Of a stretch of DNA of 57,336 bases, positions 46,417-54,312 are shown piece after piece. This stretch comes from Clostridiales bacterium (GTDB lineage: Bacteria; Bacillota; Clostridia; Christensenellales; Aristaeellaceae), in contig JAAZBU010000038.1 in NCBI GenBank assembly GCA_012513645.1, forward strand, positions 1 through 57,336, in the 5' to 3' direction. Each line of letters opens with the position of its first letter. Within the stretch, counting starts at the first letter, position 1. The position numbers and the translations under genes are program-made. Under the pieces are notes generated by a model, which was not told the DNA's origin, did not search any database, and saw only the letters and a list, made by a program, of their open reading frames with translations.

Positions 46417-46452
46417 TTGTTGAAATAAGTGCATTTCCTTTCGCGCGGCCTG

Positions 46453-46481
46453 TTGCAAGTTCAGCAGAAAAACTGTATAAT
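46453..46481 (+). promoter_or_regulatory. Promoter of xpt
   Basis: TTGCAA (46453-46458), 17 bases and TATAAT (46476-46481). The leader before ATG 46526 is about 38 bases, too short for a purine riboswitch. Confidence 0.8.
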
Positions 46482-46525
46482 CAACTCGGTATTTATTTTA
46501 ATGTTCGTGTTTTGGAGGATCATTG

Positions 46526-47113
46526 ATGCAGGCGCTCATCGAGGCAATCCGCAGCCAGGGGCATGGGGTAGGCAGCCAGATCGTGAAGGTCGACAGTTTC
46601 CTCAACCACCGGCTGGACACCGGGCTGCTGTACGAAATGGGCAAGGCCTTTGCCCTGCGCTATGCCGACGAACACCCTGACCTGGTGCTGACGGTGGAGG
46701 CCTCGGGCATCGCGCTGGCGCTGGCCACGGCCCACGCGCTGGGCGATATTCCGGTGGTGTTTGCCAAAAAATCCGCCGCGGCCAACCAGAGCGGGGACAT
46801 GGCCGAGGAAAAAATCTTCAGCTTCACCCGCGGGCAGGAGTGCGTCATCCGGGTTGACCTGCGCTATATCCCCGCCGGCAGCAAGGTGCTGATCGTGGAT
46901 GACTTCCTGGCCAACGGCGAGGCCCTGCGCGGGCTGATCGCCATCCTCAAGCGGGCCGGCGCGCACCTGATCGGCGTGGGCATCGCGATTGAAAAAGGCT
47001 TCCAGCCCGGCGGGCAGGCACTCCGCGCCCAGGGCATCCCCCTACTGTCTCTGGCGGTGATCGAGGAAATCCGTGATGGGCACATCCGCTTCCGCGACAC
47101 CGATCAGCATTAA
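46526..47113 (+). CDS. xpt: Xanthine phosphoribosyltransferase
   Basis: This enzyme converts xanthine plus PRPP to XMP in purine salvage. Its 195 residues match Xpt. Family segments are KVDSFLNHRLDTGLL, TVEASGIALA, FAKKSAA, and the PRPP-binding motif VLIVDDFLANGEAL. ATG 46526 has GGAGG seven bases upstream. A TTG one codon earlier is not preferred. It is followed after 17 bases by a BMP-family binding protein, so purine salvage and nucleoside uptake are transcribed together. Confidence 0.94.
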   Translation: MQALIEAIRSQGHGVGSQIVKVDSFLNHRLDTGLLYEMGKAFALRYADEHPDLVLTVEASGIALALATAHALGDIPVVFAKKSAAANQSGDMAEEKIFSFTRGQECVIRVDLRYIPAGSKVLIVDDFLANGEALRGLIAILKRAGAHLIGVGIAIEKGFQPGGQALRAQGIPLLSLAVIEEIRDGHIRFRDTDQH

Positions 47114-47130
47114 ATCGTCTGGAGGAAAGT

Positions 47131-48240
47131 ATGACTAAAAGAGCGTGGTCCATCATCCTGACCCTGGTGCTTACCCTGGCCCTGCTGCCCGCCATGGCCG
47201 AAACCGCGTCGGCCTTCCCGCCCGTTGCCGTGGAGGATGTCAAGGTTGGCGCCGTGTTTATCGGCCCCAAGGATGACGGCTTCACCGGCGCCCACTACAA
47301 CGGCATCGAAAGCATGAAGACCACGCTGGGGCTGACCGACGAGCAGATCCTCTACAAGTTCAACGTGCAGGAGAACTCCGAGTGCGAAAACGCGCTGCGC
47401 GAGCTGATTGACGCCGGCTGCAACATCATCTTCGGCAACTCCTGGGGCTATATGGACTACATGGCCGAGCTGGCCGATGAGTACCCTGAGATCATCTTCT
47501 CCCACTGCTCGGGCTACAAGAGCAATGGTGTCAACTTCAACAACTACTTCGGCCGCATCTACCAGGCCCGCTACCTGGCCGGCATCGCCGCAGGCTTCAA
47601 AACCACCACCAACAAGATCGGCTTTGTGGCTGCCTGGCCGGACAATGCCGAGGTCAACGGCGGCATCAACGCCTTTGCGCTGGGCATCCAGTCCGTCAAC
47701 CCGGAGGCCGTTGTGTACGTAAAGTACATTAACTCCTGGGGCGACCCCACGCTTGAAAAGCAGACCGCCGAGGCCCTGCTGTCGCTGGATTGCGACGTAA
47801 TCGGCCAGCATGTGGACAGCGCCATGGCCCAGATTGCCGCCGAGGAAGCCGGCAAGTTTGGCTGCGGCTACAACACCGACATGACCGTCGAGGCCCCCAA
47901 CGCCCACCTGACCGCCCCCATCTGGCAGTGGGGCGCCGTGTACACCGACCAGGTGAAGCGCCTCATCGAGGGCACCTGGACGCCTGAAAACTATTACTGG
48001 GGCCTGGAAGAGGACCTGGTCGGCCTGTCCCCCCTGTCCGCCAATGTGGCGCCCGGCACCGCCGAAAAGATCGAGGAAGCCAAGGCAAAGATCCTGTCCG
48101 GCGAGTGGGACGTGTTCTACGGCCCCCTCTTCTCCAACACCGGCGAGCAGGTGCTGGCTGAGGGCGAGAGCCTGGCAGTGGGCGATATCGTCAGCGGCCT
48201 GATGACCAACCTGCTGGTCAAGGGCGTGGAAGTAAAATAA
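47131..48240 (+). CDS. BMP-family nucleoside-type substrate-binding protein
   Basis: This is the extracellular receptor of an ABC importer. Its 369 residues fit the BMP/PnrA (TmpC, NupN, Med) family: KVGAVFIGPKDDGFTGAHYNGI, GCNIIFGNSWGYMDYM, GRIYQARYLAGIAAG, QHVDSAMAQIAAEE and APIWQWG. The signal peptide (hydrophobic 8-20) ends ASA near 28 and has no lipobox cysteine, which is unusual because Gram-positive binding proteins are normally lipoproteins. GGAGG precedes ATG 47131. A terminator after it, with a fresh promoter before the ATPase gene, would keep this receptor in excess over the permease. Confidence 0.92.
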   Translation: MTKRAWSIILTLVLTLALLPAMAETASAFPPVAVEDVKVGAVFIGPKDDGFTGAHYNGIESMKTTLGLTDEQILYKFNVQENSECENALRELIDAGCNIIFGNSWGYMDYMAELADEYPEIIFSHCSGYKSNGVNFNNYFGRIYQARYLAGIAAGFKTTTNKIGFVAAWPDNAEVNGGINAFALGIQSVNPEAVVYVKYINSWGDPTLEKQTAEALLSLDCDVIGQHVDSAMAQIAAEEAGKFGCGYNTDMTVEAPNAHLTAPIWQWGAVYTDQVKRLIEGTWTPENYYWGLEEDLVGLSPLSANVAPGTAEKIEEAKAKILSGEWDVFYGPLFSNTGEQVLAEGESLAVGDIVSGLMTNLLVKGVEVK

Positions 48241-48253
48241 TCATCAGCTATCC

Positions 48254-48283
48254 GGGGCTGCCGTATTTTCCGGCAGCCCCTTT
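48254..48283 (+). terminator. Terminator after the binding-protein gene
   Basis: A 10-bp stem GGGGCTGCCG/CGGCAGCCCC (48254-48263 with 48271-48280) has a 7-base loop and TTT. It probably gives partial termination before the transporter genes. Confidence 0.85.
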
Positions 48284-48290
48284 CCATATC

Positions 48291-48319
48291 TTGCTTTTTC
48301 ACGCCGTCTTCTGCATAAT
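48291..48319 (+). promoter_or_regulatory. Promoter of the importer ATPase/permease genes
   Basis: TTGCTT (48291-48296), 17 bases and CATAAT (48314-48319), start near 48326, 29 bases before ATG 48355. Confidence 0.65.
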
Positions 48320-48354
48320 CGACGCATCAACCTGACGACCGAAAGGACGCCTTC

Positions 48355-49863
48355 ATGACAGAGCCAACCACCGCCATCTCCCTGCGCGGGCTGACCAAGG
48401 CCTTCGGCCCGGTCGTTGCCAACGACCGGATTGACCTGGATGTGCACCGGGGCGAGATTCTGGCCCTGCTGGGAGAAAACGGCTCGGGCAAGACCACGCT
48501 GATGAACATGCTGTCGGGCATCTACCAGCCGGATGCTGGCAGCATTTTGATTCACGGCAAGCCCGTCAGCATCCGCTCGCCCAAGGATGCCATCGACCTG
48601 GGCATCGGCATGATTCATCAGCACTTCAAGCTGGTGGACCTGTTCTCTGCCCGGGAGAACATATTGCTGGGCCAAGGCGCCAAGGGCGGCCTGTCCCCCG
48701 ACCAGGTGTGCGCCAGGCTGGGGCTGAAGGTGGACTTGGATAAAAAAGTCTACAACATGTCTGTGTCTGAAAAGCAGACCGTGGAAATCCTCAAGGTGCT
48801 CACCCGGGGTGCGGACGTGCTGATTCTGGATGAACCCACCGCCGTGCTGACGCCCCAGGAGATTGAGGCGCTGTTTGACATCCTGCGCGTCATGAAGCAG
48901 GAGGGCCGCGCCATCGTCATCATCACCCATAAGCTGGAGGAGGTGATGGACATCTCCGACCGTGTGGCGGTGCTGCACAAGGGCAAAAATGTGGGCGCCA
49001 TCGACACCGCGCAGGCCGATCGCTTTGTGCTGACCGAGATGATGGTAGGCCGCCGGGTGGACCTGGACATCCAGCGCGTGCCCGCCCGCGTGGGCGATAC
49101 CATTCTGGATGTGCACCAGCTGTGCGTCACCGGCAGCGATGGGCATCAGGAGCTGCAAAACGTCAGCTTCACCCTGCGCGCGGGCGAGATCCTGGGCATT
49201 GCCGGCGTGGCCGGCTCCGGCCAGAAGGCGCTGTGCGAGGCCATCGCCGGCCTGCAGGAGGTATCGGGCGGCAGCATTTTGCTGGACGGCAAGCGCATCG
49301 ACGGCCTCAGCCCGCGGGAGATTATTCAGCGCGGCGTGTCCCTGGCCTTCATCCCTGAGGACCGCCTGGGCATGGGGCTGGTGGGCAGCATGAACATCCC
49401 CGACAACCTGCTGCTCAAAAGCTACCGCGATCAGGACGGCGCCTTCCTCAGCCGCAAGGAGGCGCGCGAGCAGGCCCGCGAGATGGTGCAGCGGCTGGAC
49501 ATCGCCACGCCCAATTTGACCATCCCGGTGCGCAAGCTGTCCGGCGGCAATGTACAAAAGGTGCTGCTGGGGCGGGAGATCAACCTGTCTCCCCGCGTGC
49601 TGATCACGGCCTATCCGGTGCGCGGGCTGGACATCGGCGCCAGCATGCGCATCTATGACATGCTTAATGAGCAAAAGCAAAAGGGTGTGGGCGTGCTGTT
49701 TATCGGCGAGGACCTGGACGTGCTGCTCAGCCTGTGCGACCGCATCGCCGTGCTGTCCTCCGGCCGGGTCAGAGCCATAGTGGACAGCCGGTTTGCCACC
49801 AAGCAGCTGCTGGGCATGAAGATGACCGGGCTGACCACCGACAAGGAGGATGCCTATGCCTGA
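48355..49863 (+). CDS. Nucleoside-type ABC importer ATPase (two fused NBDs)
   Basis: The 502-residue protein joins two ATPase domains, as in NupO/YufO and sugar RbsA-type ATPases. Domain 1 has Walker A GENGSGKTT, Walker B VLILDEPTAVLTP and a changed signature, MSVSEKQ. Domain 2 has a degenerate Walker A (GVAGSGQKA), normal signature LSGGNVQK and Walker B-like VLITAYPVRGLDIGA, where Tyr replaces the usual residue before Pro and the Glu is lost. One functional ATP site is therefore expected, as in relatives. GAAAGG lies before ATG 48355. It overlaps the first permease gene by eight bases. Confidence 0.92.
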   Translation: MTEPTTAISLRGLTKAFGPVVANDRIDLDVHRGEILALLGENGSGKTTLMNMLSGIYQPDAGSILIHGKPVSIRSPKDAIDLGIGMIHQHFKLVDLFSARENILLGQGAKGGLSPDQVCARLGLKVDLDKKVYNMSVSEKQTVEILKVLTRGADVLILDEPTAVLTPQEIEALFDILRVMKQEGRAIVIITHKLEEVMDISDRVAVLHKGKNVGAIDTAQADRFVLTEMMVGRRVDLDIQRVPARVGDTILDVHQLCVTGSDGHQELQNVSFTLRAGEILGIAGVAGSGQKALCEAIAGLQEVSGGSILLDGKRIDGLSPREIIQRGVSLAFIPEDRLGMGLVGSMNIPDNLLLKSYRDQDGAFLSRKEAREQAREMVQRLDIATPNLTIPVRKLSGGNVQKVLLGREINLSPRVLITAYPVRGLDIGASMRIYDMLNEQKQKGVGVLFIGEDLDVLLSLCDRIAVLSSGRVRAIVDSRFATKQLLGMKMTGLTTDKEDAYA

Positions 49864-50953
49864 GCGCGCAACGCTGATCGACCGCCTGCATGTGGTGCAG
49901 CGGGGCGAGCTGACGCCCGCCCGCACCTGGGCCTACCGGCTGCTTGCGGTATTGGGCGCCCTGGTGACGGGCGGCCTGCTGCTGCTGTTTCTGGGGCTCA
50001 ACCCCTTTAGCGTATATGCCACCATGCTGCGCGGCGCGCTGGGCAGCGCCGGCATGCAAAAGGAGACCATCAAGCTGATGATCCCGCTGTGCCTGGCTAC
50101 GCTGGGCGTGGCGCTGGCATTCAAGATGCGCTTCTGGAACATCGGCGGCGAGGGGCAGATATGCGCCGGCGCCATCGCGGCCAGCTACTTTGCATACTTT
50201 CACAACGGCCTGCCCAGCTGGCTGCTGCTGATTGTGATGGCGGTGGCCGCCATTTTGGCCGGCGGGCTGTGGGGGCTGATCCCCGCCTATTTCAAGACCC
50301 GCTTTGGCACCAACGAAACGCTGTTTACGCTGATGCTCAACTACATCGTGATGTACTTCATCACCTACCTGCGCGAGGGGCCCTGGCGCAACCCGGAGGG
50401 CGGCTTTGCCGCCATGCCCCGCTTTACCAAGCAGGCGCGCCTGCCGGAGGTGCCCATCCCCGGCGTGGGCAATGTGCACATCGGCTGGATCGTGATGCTG
50501 GTGATGGTGGTCGCCCTGTTTATCTACCTGCGCCACACCAAGCAGGGCTATGAGCTGACCGTGGTGGGCGAAAACGAAATGACCGCCCGCTATGCCGGCA
50601 TGCCGGTCAAGAAAATTGTAATGCGCACCATGTTCATCAGCGCCGGCATCTGCGGCCTGGTGGGCATGCTGCAGGTATCCGGCCCCGACCGCCAGCTGAC
50701 CGATGCCGTGGCCAACGGCCGTGGCTTTACGGCGGTATCGGTGGCCTGGCTGGCCCGGCTGTCGCCCGGCGGCATCCTCATCGTATCGTTCCTCTTCAGC
50801 GTGCTGCAAAAGGGATGCAGCATGATGCAGACCGAGTACCGCATCCCGGCCTCCATGTCGGATATTTTGCAGGGCGTCATTCTGTTCTTTGTGCTGGGCA
50901 GCGAGTTCTTCATCCGCTACCGCATCGCCCTGAGGAAGGAGGCCCGCGCATGA
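49856..50953 (+). CDS. Nucleoside-type ABC importer permease 1 (NupP/YufP-like)
   Basis: The 365-residue membrane protein has about eight to ten hydrophobic segments and the branched-chain/BMP permease pattern FKMRFWNIGGEGQICAGA, followed by GTNETLFTLMLNYI and GFTAVSVAWLARLSPGGI. This matches the NupP/YufP side of BMP-linked importers. AAGGAGG six bases upstream selects ATG 49856 over ATG 49850, which would overlap it. ATGA coupling joins it to permease 2. It acts with the ATPase before it and the second permease after it. Confidence 0.92.
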   Translation: MPERATLIDRLHVVQRGELTPARTWAYRLLAVLGALVTGGLLLLFLGLNPFSVYATMLRGALGSAGMQKETIKLMIPLCLATLGVALAFKMRFWNIGGEGQICAGAIAASYFAYFHNGLPSWLLLIVMAVAAILAGGLWGLIPAYFKTRFGTNETLFTLMLNYIVMYFITYLREGPWRNPEGGFAAMPRFTKQARLPEVPIPGVGNVHIGWIVMLVMVVALFIYLRHTKQGYELTVVGENEMTARYAGMPVKKIVMRTMFISAGICGLVGMLQVSGPDRQLTDAVANGRGFTAVSVAWLARLSPGGILIVSFLFSVLQKGCSMMQTEYRIPASMSDILQGVILFFVLGSEFFIRYRIALRKEARA

Positions 50954-51915
50954 GCTTCTTTGACCAGTTAATCGCCTTTCTGTACGCCGCCATCCTGGCC
51001 AGCGTGCCGCTGCTGTATGGCACCCTGGGCGAGATATTGATCGAAAAGAGCGGCAACCTCAACCTGGGCGTGGAAGGCATGATGTACCTGGGGGCAATCA
51101 CGGGCTTTCTGGCGGCCTTCCTGATGGAAAGCGCTCTGATGGCGCTGTTGTTCGCCTTTCTGGCCGGCATGGCGGGGGCGGCATTGTATGCCTTTATCAC
51201 GGTCACGCTCAAGGCCAACCAGAACGTGACCGGCCTCACCCTCACCATCTTTGGCACGGGGGTGGCCAACTTTATCGGCGAGACGCTCAAGGAGAACTAC
51301 CCCGCCGGCACGGTGGTGGTGGCCGATCATGTCAAGCGGGCGCTATTGCCGCTCAACATGGGCGCGCTGAGCGACATCCCTGTGGCGGGCAGGCTGCTGT
51401 TCAGCCACTCCATCCTGACCTACCTGGTGGTGCTGATCGCCATCGGCATGAGCCTGTACCTCAACCGCACGCGCCACGGCCTCAACCTGCGCTCAGTCGG
51501 CGAAAACCCGGCCGCCGCCGACGCCGTGGGCATCAACGTAAGCCGGTACAAGTACATCCACATCCTGCTGGGCGGGGGCATATGCGGCCTGGGCGGCGCC
51601 TATATCTCGCTGGTGACAGCGGTGGGCAACTGGCAGCCCAACATCGTGGGCGGCCAGGGGTGGATCGCGCTCGCGCTGGTCATCTTCTCCTCCTGGAGCC
51701 CGCTGCGCGCGGTGCTGGGGGCGCTGATCTTTGGCGCCCTGAGCGTGCTGCGCCTCTATATCCCCAAGGAGGTCATCGACATCCCGGGCGCCATCTTCTC
51801 CATGCTGCCGTTTGTGGTTACCTGCCTGGTGCTGGTGATCTCCTCCATCCGCATGCGGCGGGAGAACCAGCAGCCCGCCGGCTGCGGCATCAACTACTTC
51901 CGGGAGGAGCGCTGA
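50950..51915 (+). CDS. Nucleoside-type ABC importer permease 2 (NupQ/YufQ-like)
   Basis: The 321-residue polytopic membrane protein has the family motif LGEILIEKSGNLNLGVEGMMYLGA near residue 26, GENPAAADAVGINVSRYKYI, and GGQGWIALALVIF. It is the second permease of the importer, overlapping the first by four bases (ATGA). The kinase-like gene follows after one base. The ending CGINYFREER is short and cytoplasmic. BMP-linked systems move purine or pyrimidine nucleosides (known for NupNOPQ and PnrABCDE). The xpt and kinase genes here support that role (inference). Confidence 0.92.
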   Translation: MSFFDQLIAFLYAAILASVPLLYGTLGEILIEKSGNLNLGVEGMMYLGAITGFLAAFLMESALMALLFAFLAGMAGAALYAFITVTLKANQNVTGLTLTIFGTGVANFIGETLKENYPAGTVVVADHVKRALLPLNMGALSDIPVAGRLLFSHSILTYLVVLIAIGMSLYLNRTRHGLNLRSVGENPAAADAVGINVSRYKYIHILLGGGICGLGGAYISLVTAVGNWQPNIVGGQGWIALALVIFSSWSPLRAVLGALIFGALSVLRLYIPKEVIDIPGAIFSMLPFVVTCLVLVISSIRMRRENQQPAGCGINYFREER

Positions 51916-51916
51916 G

Positions 51917-52477
51917 ATGCATCCGCTGCTGGAGGCAATTGACGCGCTGATGGAGGTAATCGCCCCGCTGGTGGCCATCGACGGCCCCTGCGCCGGCGGC
52001 AAGAGCACGCTGGCCGCCCGCCTCAAGGAACTGTATCCTGAGGCCGCCGTGTATCACATGGACGATTTCTTTTTGCAGCCGGCCATGCGTACGCCCGAGC
52101 GCCTGGCCGAGCCCGGCGGCAATGTGGACAGGGAGCGCTTCTTGCAGGAGGTGCTGCTGCCACTCACCCAGGGCGCCCCTTTCACCTACCACGCCTACGA
52201 CTGCCAGCGGGACACCCTGACGCCGATCACAGCCGGGCGCGCGCCGCTGAACATCATCGAGGGCGCCTACAGCCTGCACCCCGATCTGCGCGATTATTAC
52301 GACCTGAAGGTCTTTCTGGACGTGCCGCCCGATGAGCAGATTAAGCGCATTCTGGTGCGCAACGGCGAGCGCATGGCCCAGCGCTTCATCCGGGAGTGGA
52401 TCCCGATGGAGAACGCCTACTTTGACGCATTAGGCGTCCGCGAGGCTGCGGATATGGTGCTGGGCAGCAGCCAATAG
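51917..52477 (+). CDS. Uridine-kinase-like P-loop kinase
   Basis: The 186-residue protein has the P-loop IDGPCAGGKSTLA (residues 21-33), a substrate-site segment YHMDDFFLQPAMRTPERL, and IIEGAYSLHPDLRDYYDLKVFLD, typical of the uridine kinase/phosphoribulokinase fold. The Walker B-like acid and the later RFIREWIPMENAY lid are present. It would phosphorylate a nucleoside or similar alcohol. Being directly after the importer permeases, it could trap the imported nucleoside as its 5'-phosphate (inference). AGGAG lies eight bases before ATG 51917. It is the last gene of the salvage locus. Confidence 0.85.
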   Translation: MHPLLEAIDALMEVIAPLVAIDGPCAGGKSTLAARLKELYPEAAVYHMDDFFLQPAMRTPERLAEPGGNVDRERFLQEVLLPLTQGAPFTYHAYDCQRDTLTPITAGRAPLNIIEGAYSLHPDLRDYYDLKVFLDVPPDEQIKRILVRNGERMAQRFIREWIPMENAYFDALGVREAADMVLGSSQ

Positions 52478-52492
52478 CCTGCAACACGCAAA

Positions 52493-52519
52493 AGGCGCGC
52501 CCCTGGCAGGGACGCGCCT
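52493..52519. terminator. Bidirectional terminator after the salvage locus
   Basis: AGGCGCG/CGCGCCT (52493-52499 with 52513-52519) has an inner CCCT/AGGG pairing. On the minus strand TTTT follows. It separates convergent genes. Confidence 0.8.
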
Positions 52520-52535
52520 ATTGCTATGGCAACCG

Positions 52536-53603
52536 TTATTTCGTTATCGCCTGTTGCAAGAAACCCGCGATCGCCGTCAGGGCCTGCGTGCCGAAGCGGG
52601 CATCGTTGTGGCTGCCGGCCACCTCCAGGTAGGTGGCGTTGGGGTATTCCTTGGCCAGGCGCTGCGCCTGCTGCACGGGGATCATGCGATCGTTCGTGGC
52701 GCCGATGATAAGCGCCTTGGCCTGGGTGTCCTTGGCGTACAGGTTGTTCTGGTACTTGTTGCGCACCAGGAACTCCAAAAAGCTGGGCAGCAGGTTGGCC
52801 TCCATCACACCGTTGATCAACTCCCGCCCGTCGTAGAACGGCGCCATCAGGATCAGGCCGGCGGGCTCCTTTTCAGCTGCCAGGCGCGCGGCCGTGCCCG
52901 AGCCCAGGCTCCACCCCGCCAGCACGATGCGCTGCGGGTCTACATCGGGCCGGGCGGCCATGTAATCCCATGCCGCCAGGGCCATGCGGTAGATGCTCTC
53001 CTCCCCCGGGCTGCCCTGGCTCTGCCCGTAGCCGGGGTTGTCGATCATCAGCACATTGTAGCCACTGAATACCTGGCCTGCCTGGCTGTTGCCGGCGATG
53101 CTGCCCAGCGAGCTGGCGGCAAACTCGCCATTGCCGCCAAAGTAGATCACCAGCCCGGCGCGCTCAGGGGCGTTCTTCCACAGCCAGCCGTGGTATTTTT
53201 GCCCGGCGCGGTCGGATACGTTGATCTCCTCCATGTTGGGCATCGCCTTGATCCTGTCCTCGTCGGCCGCCTTGTAATGAGCGGTCTGGTACATCATATC
53301 GTTTTGCAGGTTCCACACGATGCCACCCACCGCAATGCCCAGCGACAGTACCACGATCAGCAGCCAGCGCAGAAAATTCTTGAAGCTGCGGCCCGGGCGA
53401 TTGGCGGGAAACACCATCAGCACAAACACAGCCAGCGCCACCAGACCAAACACAATGTAATAGGCCGTGGACATGGCGCTGCGCTGGAACATGCGCTGCA
53501 GGGCAAAGTCGGCCAGATACAGCAAGCCGACCGCCACCACGCCCGCAAAAATCAGCGAGCCCATGGTTCTCAATACCGATACACCCCTACGATTGCCTGC
53601 CAT
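52536..53603 (-). CDS. Membrane-anchored alpha/beta hydrolase
   Basis: The 355-residue protein has three hydrophobic segments in its N-terminal third (about 16-35, 48-68 and 80-102), then an alpha/beta hydrolase domain: oxyanion segment YFGGNGEFA, MIDNPGYGQSQG, nucleophile LAGWSLGSGTA, acid GATNDRMIP and histidine AGSHNDARF. This pattern fits the BEM46/FrsA-like group. Substrate unknown. The domain may face outward or inward depending on topology. ATG 53603 has GGAGGG ten bases upstream. A GTG at 53621 would overlap that site. It is divergent from the ECF sigma gene, with the two promoters only about 11 bases apart. Confidence 0.85.
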   Translation of the reverse strand: MAGNRRGVSVLRTMGSLIFAGVVAVGLLYLADFALQRMFQRSAMSTAYYIVFGLVALAVFVLMVFPANRPGRSFKNFLRWLLIVVLSLGIAVGGIVWNLQNDMMYQTAHYKAADEDRIKAMPNMEEINVSDRAGQKYHGWLWKNAPERAGLVIYFGGNGEFAASSLGSIAGNSQAGQVFSGYNVLMIDNPGYGQSQGSPGEESIYRMALAAWDYMAARPDVDPQRIVLAGWSLGSGTAARLAAEKEPAGLILMAPFYDGRELINGVMEANLLPSFLEFLVRNKYQNNLYAKDTQAKALIIGATNDRMIPVQQAQRLAKEYPNATYLEVAGSHNDARFGTQALTAIAGFLQQAITK

Positions 53604-53640
53604 ACATCCATCACCCTCCACATGTTACACTCTACGCATG

Positions 53641-53669
53641 ATTATACCCATCCGCCCCGGTTTGAGCAA
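53641..53669 (-). promoter_or_regulatory. Promoter of the membrane-anchored hydrolase
   Basis: On the minus strand TTGCTC (53669-53664), 17 bases and TATAAT (53646-53641), leaving a leader of about 30 bases. Confidence 0.7.
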
Positions 53670-53679
53670 CCGCGCCGGC

Positions 53680-53708
53680 TTGACGGGCCAGGGCATGCCC
53701 CCTATACT
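53680..53708 (+). promoter_or_regulatory. Promoter of the ECF sigma gene
   Basis: TTGACG (53680-53685), 17 bases and TATACT (53703-53708). This is a sigma-A-type site. No AAC/CGT-type ECF autoregulatory promoter is obvious. The leader is about 90 bases. Confidence 0.7.
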
Positions 53709-53805
53709 GACAGCGACCCAAATATGGCCCAAATAAAGCAAGTGGGCATGCAAACATTATACCGCATCGCGCGTTATATGGGTGAAACGGGAAATGGAGG
53801 GGCGA

Positions 53806-54312
53806 GTGAGCCACGGTGAAGATTACGCCTTGCTGGTGGAGGAATTGTACCGGCAGTATGCGGATGATGTGCTTCGCGTGAGCTACTTTTACCTGGGCGA
53901 CCGCAGCAAGGCAGAGGACGTCACGCAGGATGTATTCATCCGCCTGATGGAAAACCGCCCCGTGCTCAAGCCCGGCAGCGAGAAATCCTGGCTGCTGAAG
54001 GTTGCGCTCAACATCTGCCGGGACATGTGGCGCAGCGCCTGGGCGCGTCGGGTGATCCTGGGCAGCAAAAAGCTGGAGATCCTGCCCGCACGCGATGACA
54101 TCGACAACCGCCTGGAAAAGGAGGCCCTCATGCAGGCCATCCACGGCCTGGCCCCCGAGGTGCGCGAGGTGTTTATCCTGTTTTACTACCAGAACTACGG
54201 CATCGAGGACATCGCGGCCATGCTGGAGGTGCCGGCGGGCACCGTGGCCAGCCAGCTGTCGCGCGGACGAAAGAAACTCAAGGCAATGTTAGAGGAGGAT
54301 GACCACAGGTGA
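53806..54312 (+). CDS. ECF-type RNA polymerase sigma factor
   Basis: The 168-residue sigma-70-family protein has region 2 (LYRQYADDVLRVSYFYLGDRSKAEDVTQDVFIRL, about 13-46) and region 4 with a helix-turn-helix (YGIEDIAAMLEVPAGTVASQLSRGRKKL, about 132-159). Region 3 is absent, as in ECF factors. GTG 53806 is favoured because GGAGGGG ends three bases before it. Earlier in-frame ATG 53794 overlaps that site and GTG 53782 has none. The stop overlaps the next gene's GTG (GTGA), so sigma and its presumed anti-sigma factor are translationally coupled. Confidence 0.92.
   Translation: MSHGEDYALLVEELYRQYADDVLRVSYFYLGDRSKAEDVTQDVFIRLMENRPVLKPGSEKSWLLKVALNICRDMWRSAWARRVILGSKKLEILPARDDIDNRLEKEALMQAIHGLAPEVREVFILFYYQNYGIEDIAAMLEVPAGTVASQLSRGRKKLKAMLEEDDHR

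Noticed and set aside
46482-46525. Purine riboswitch before xpt
   Set aside because: The leader is about 40 bases and lacks the three-stem aptamer.
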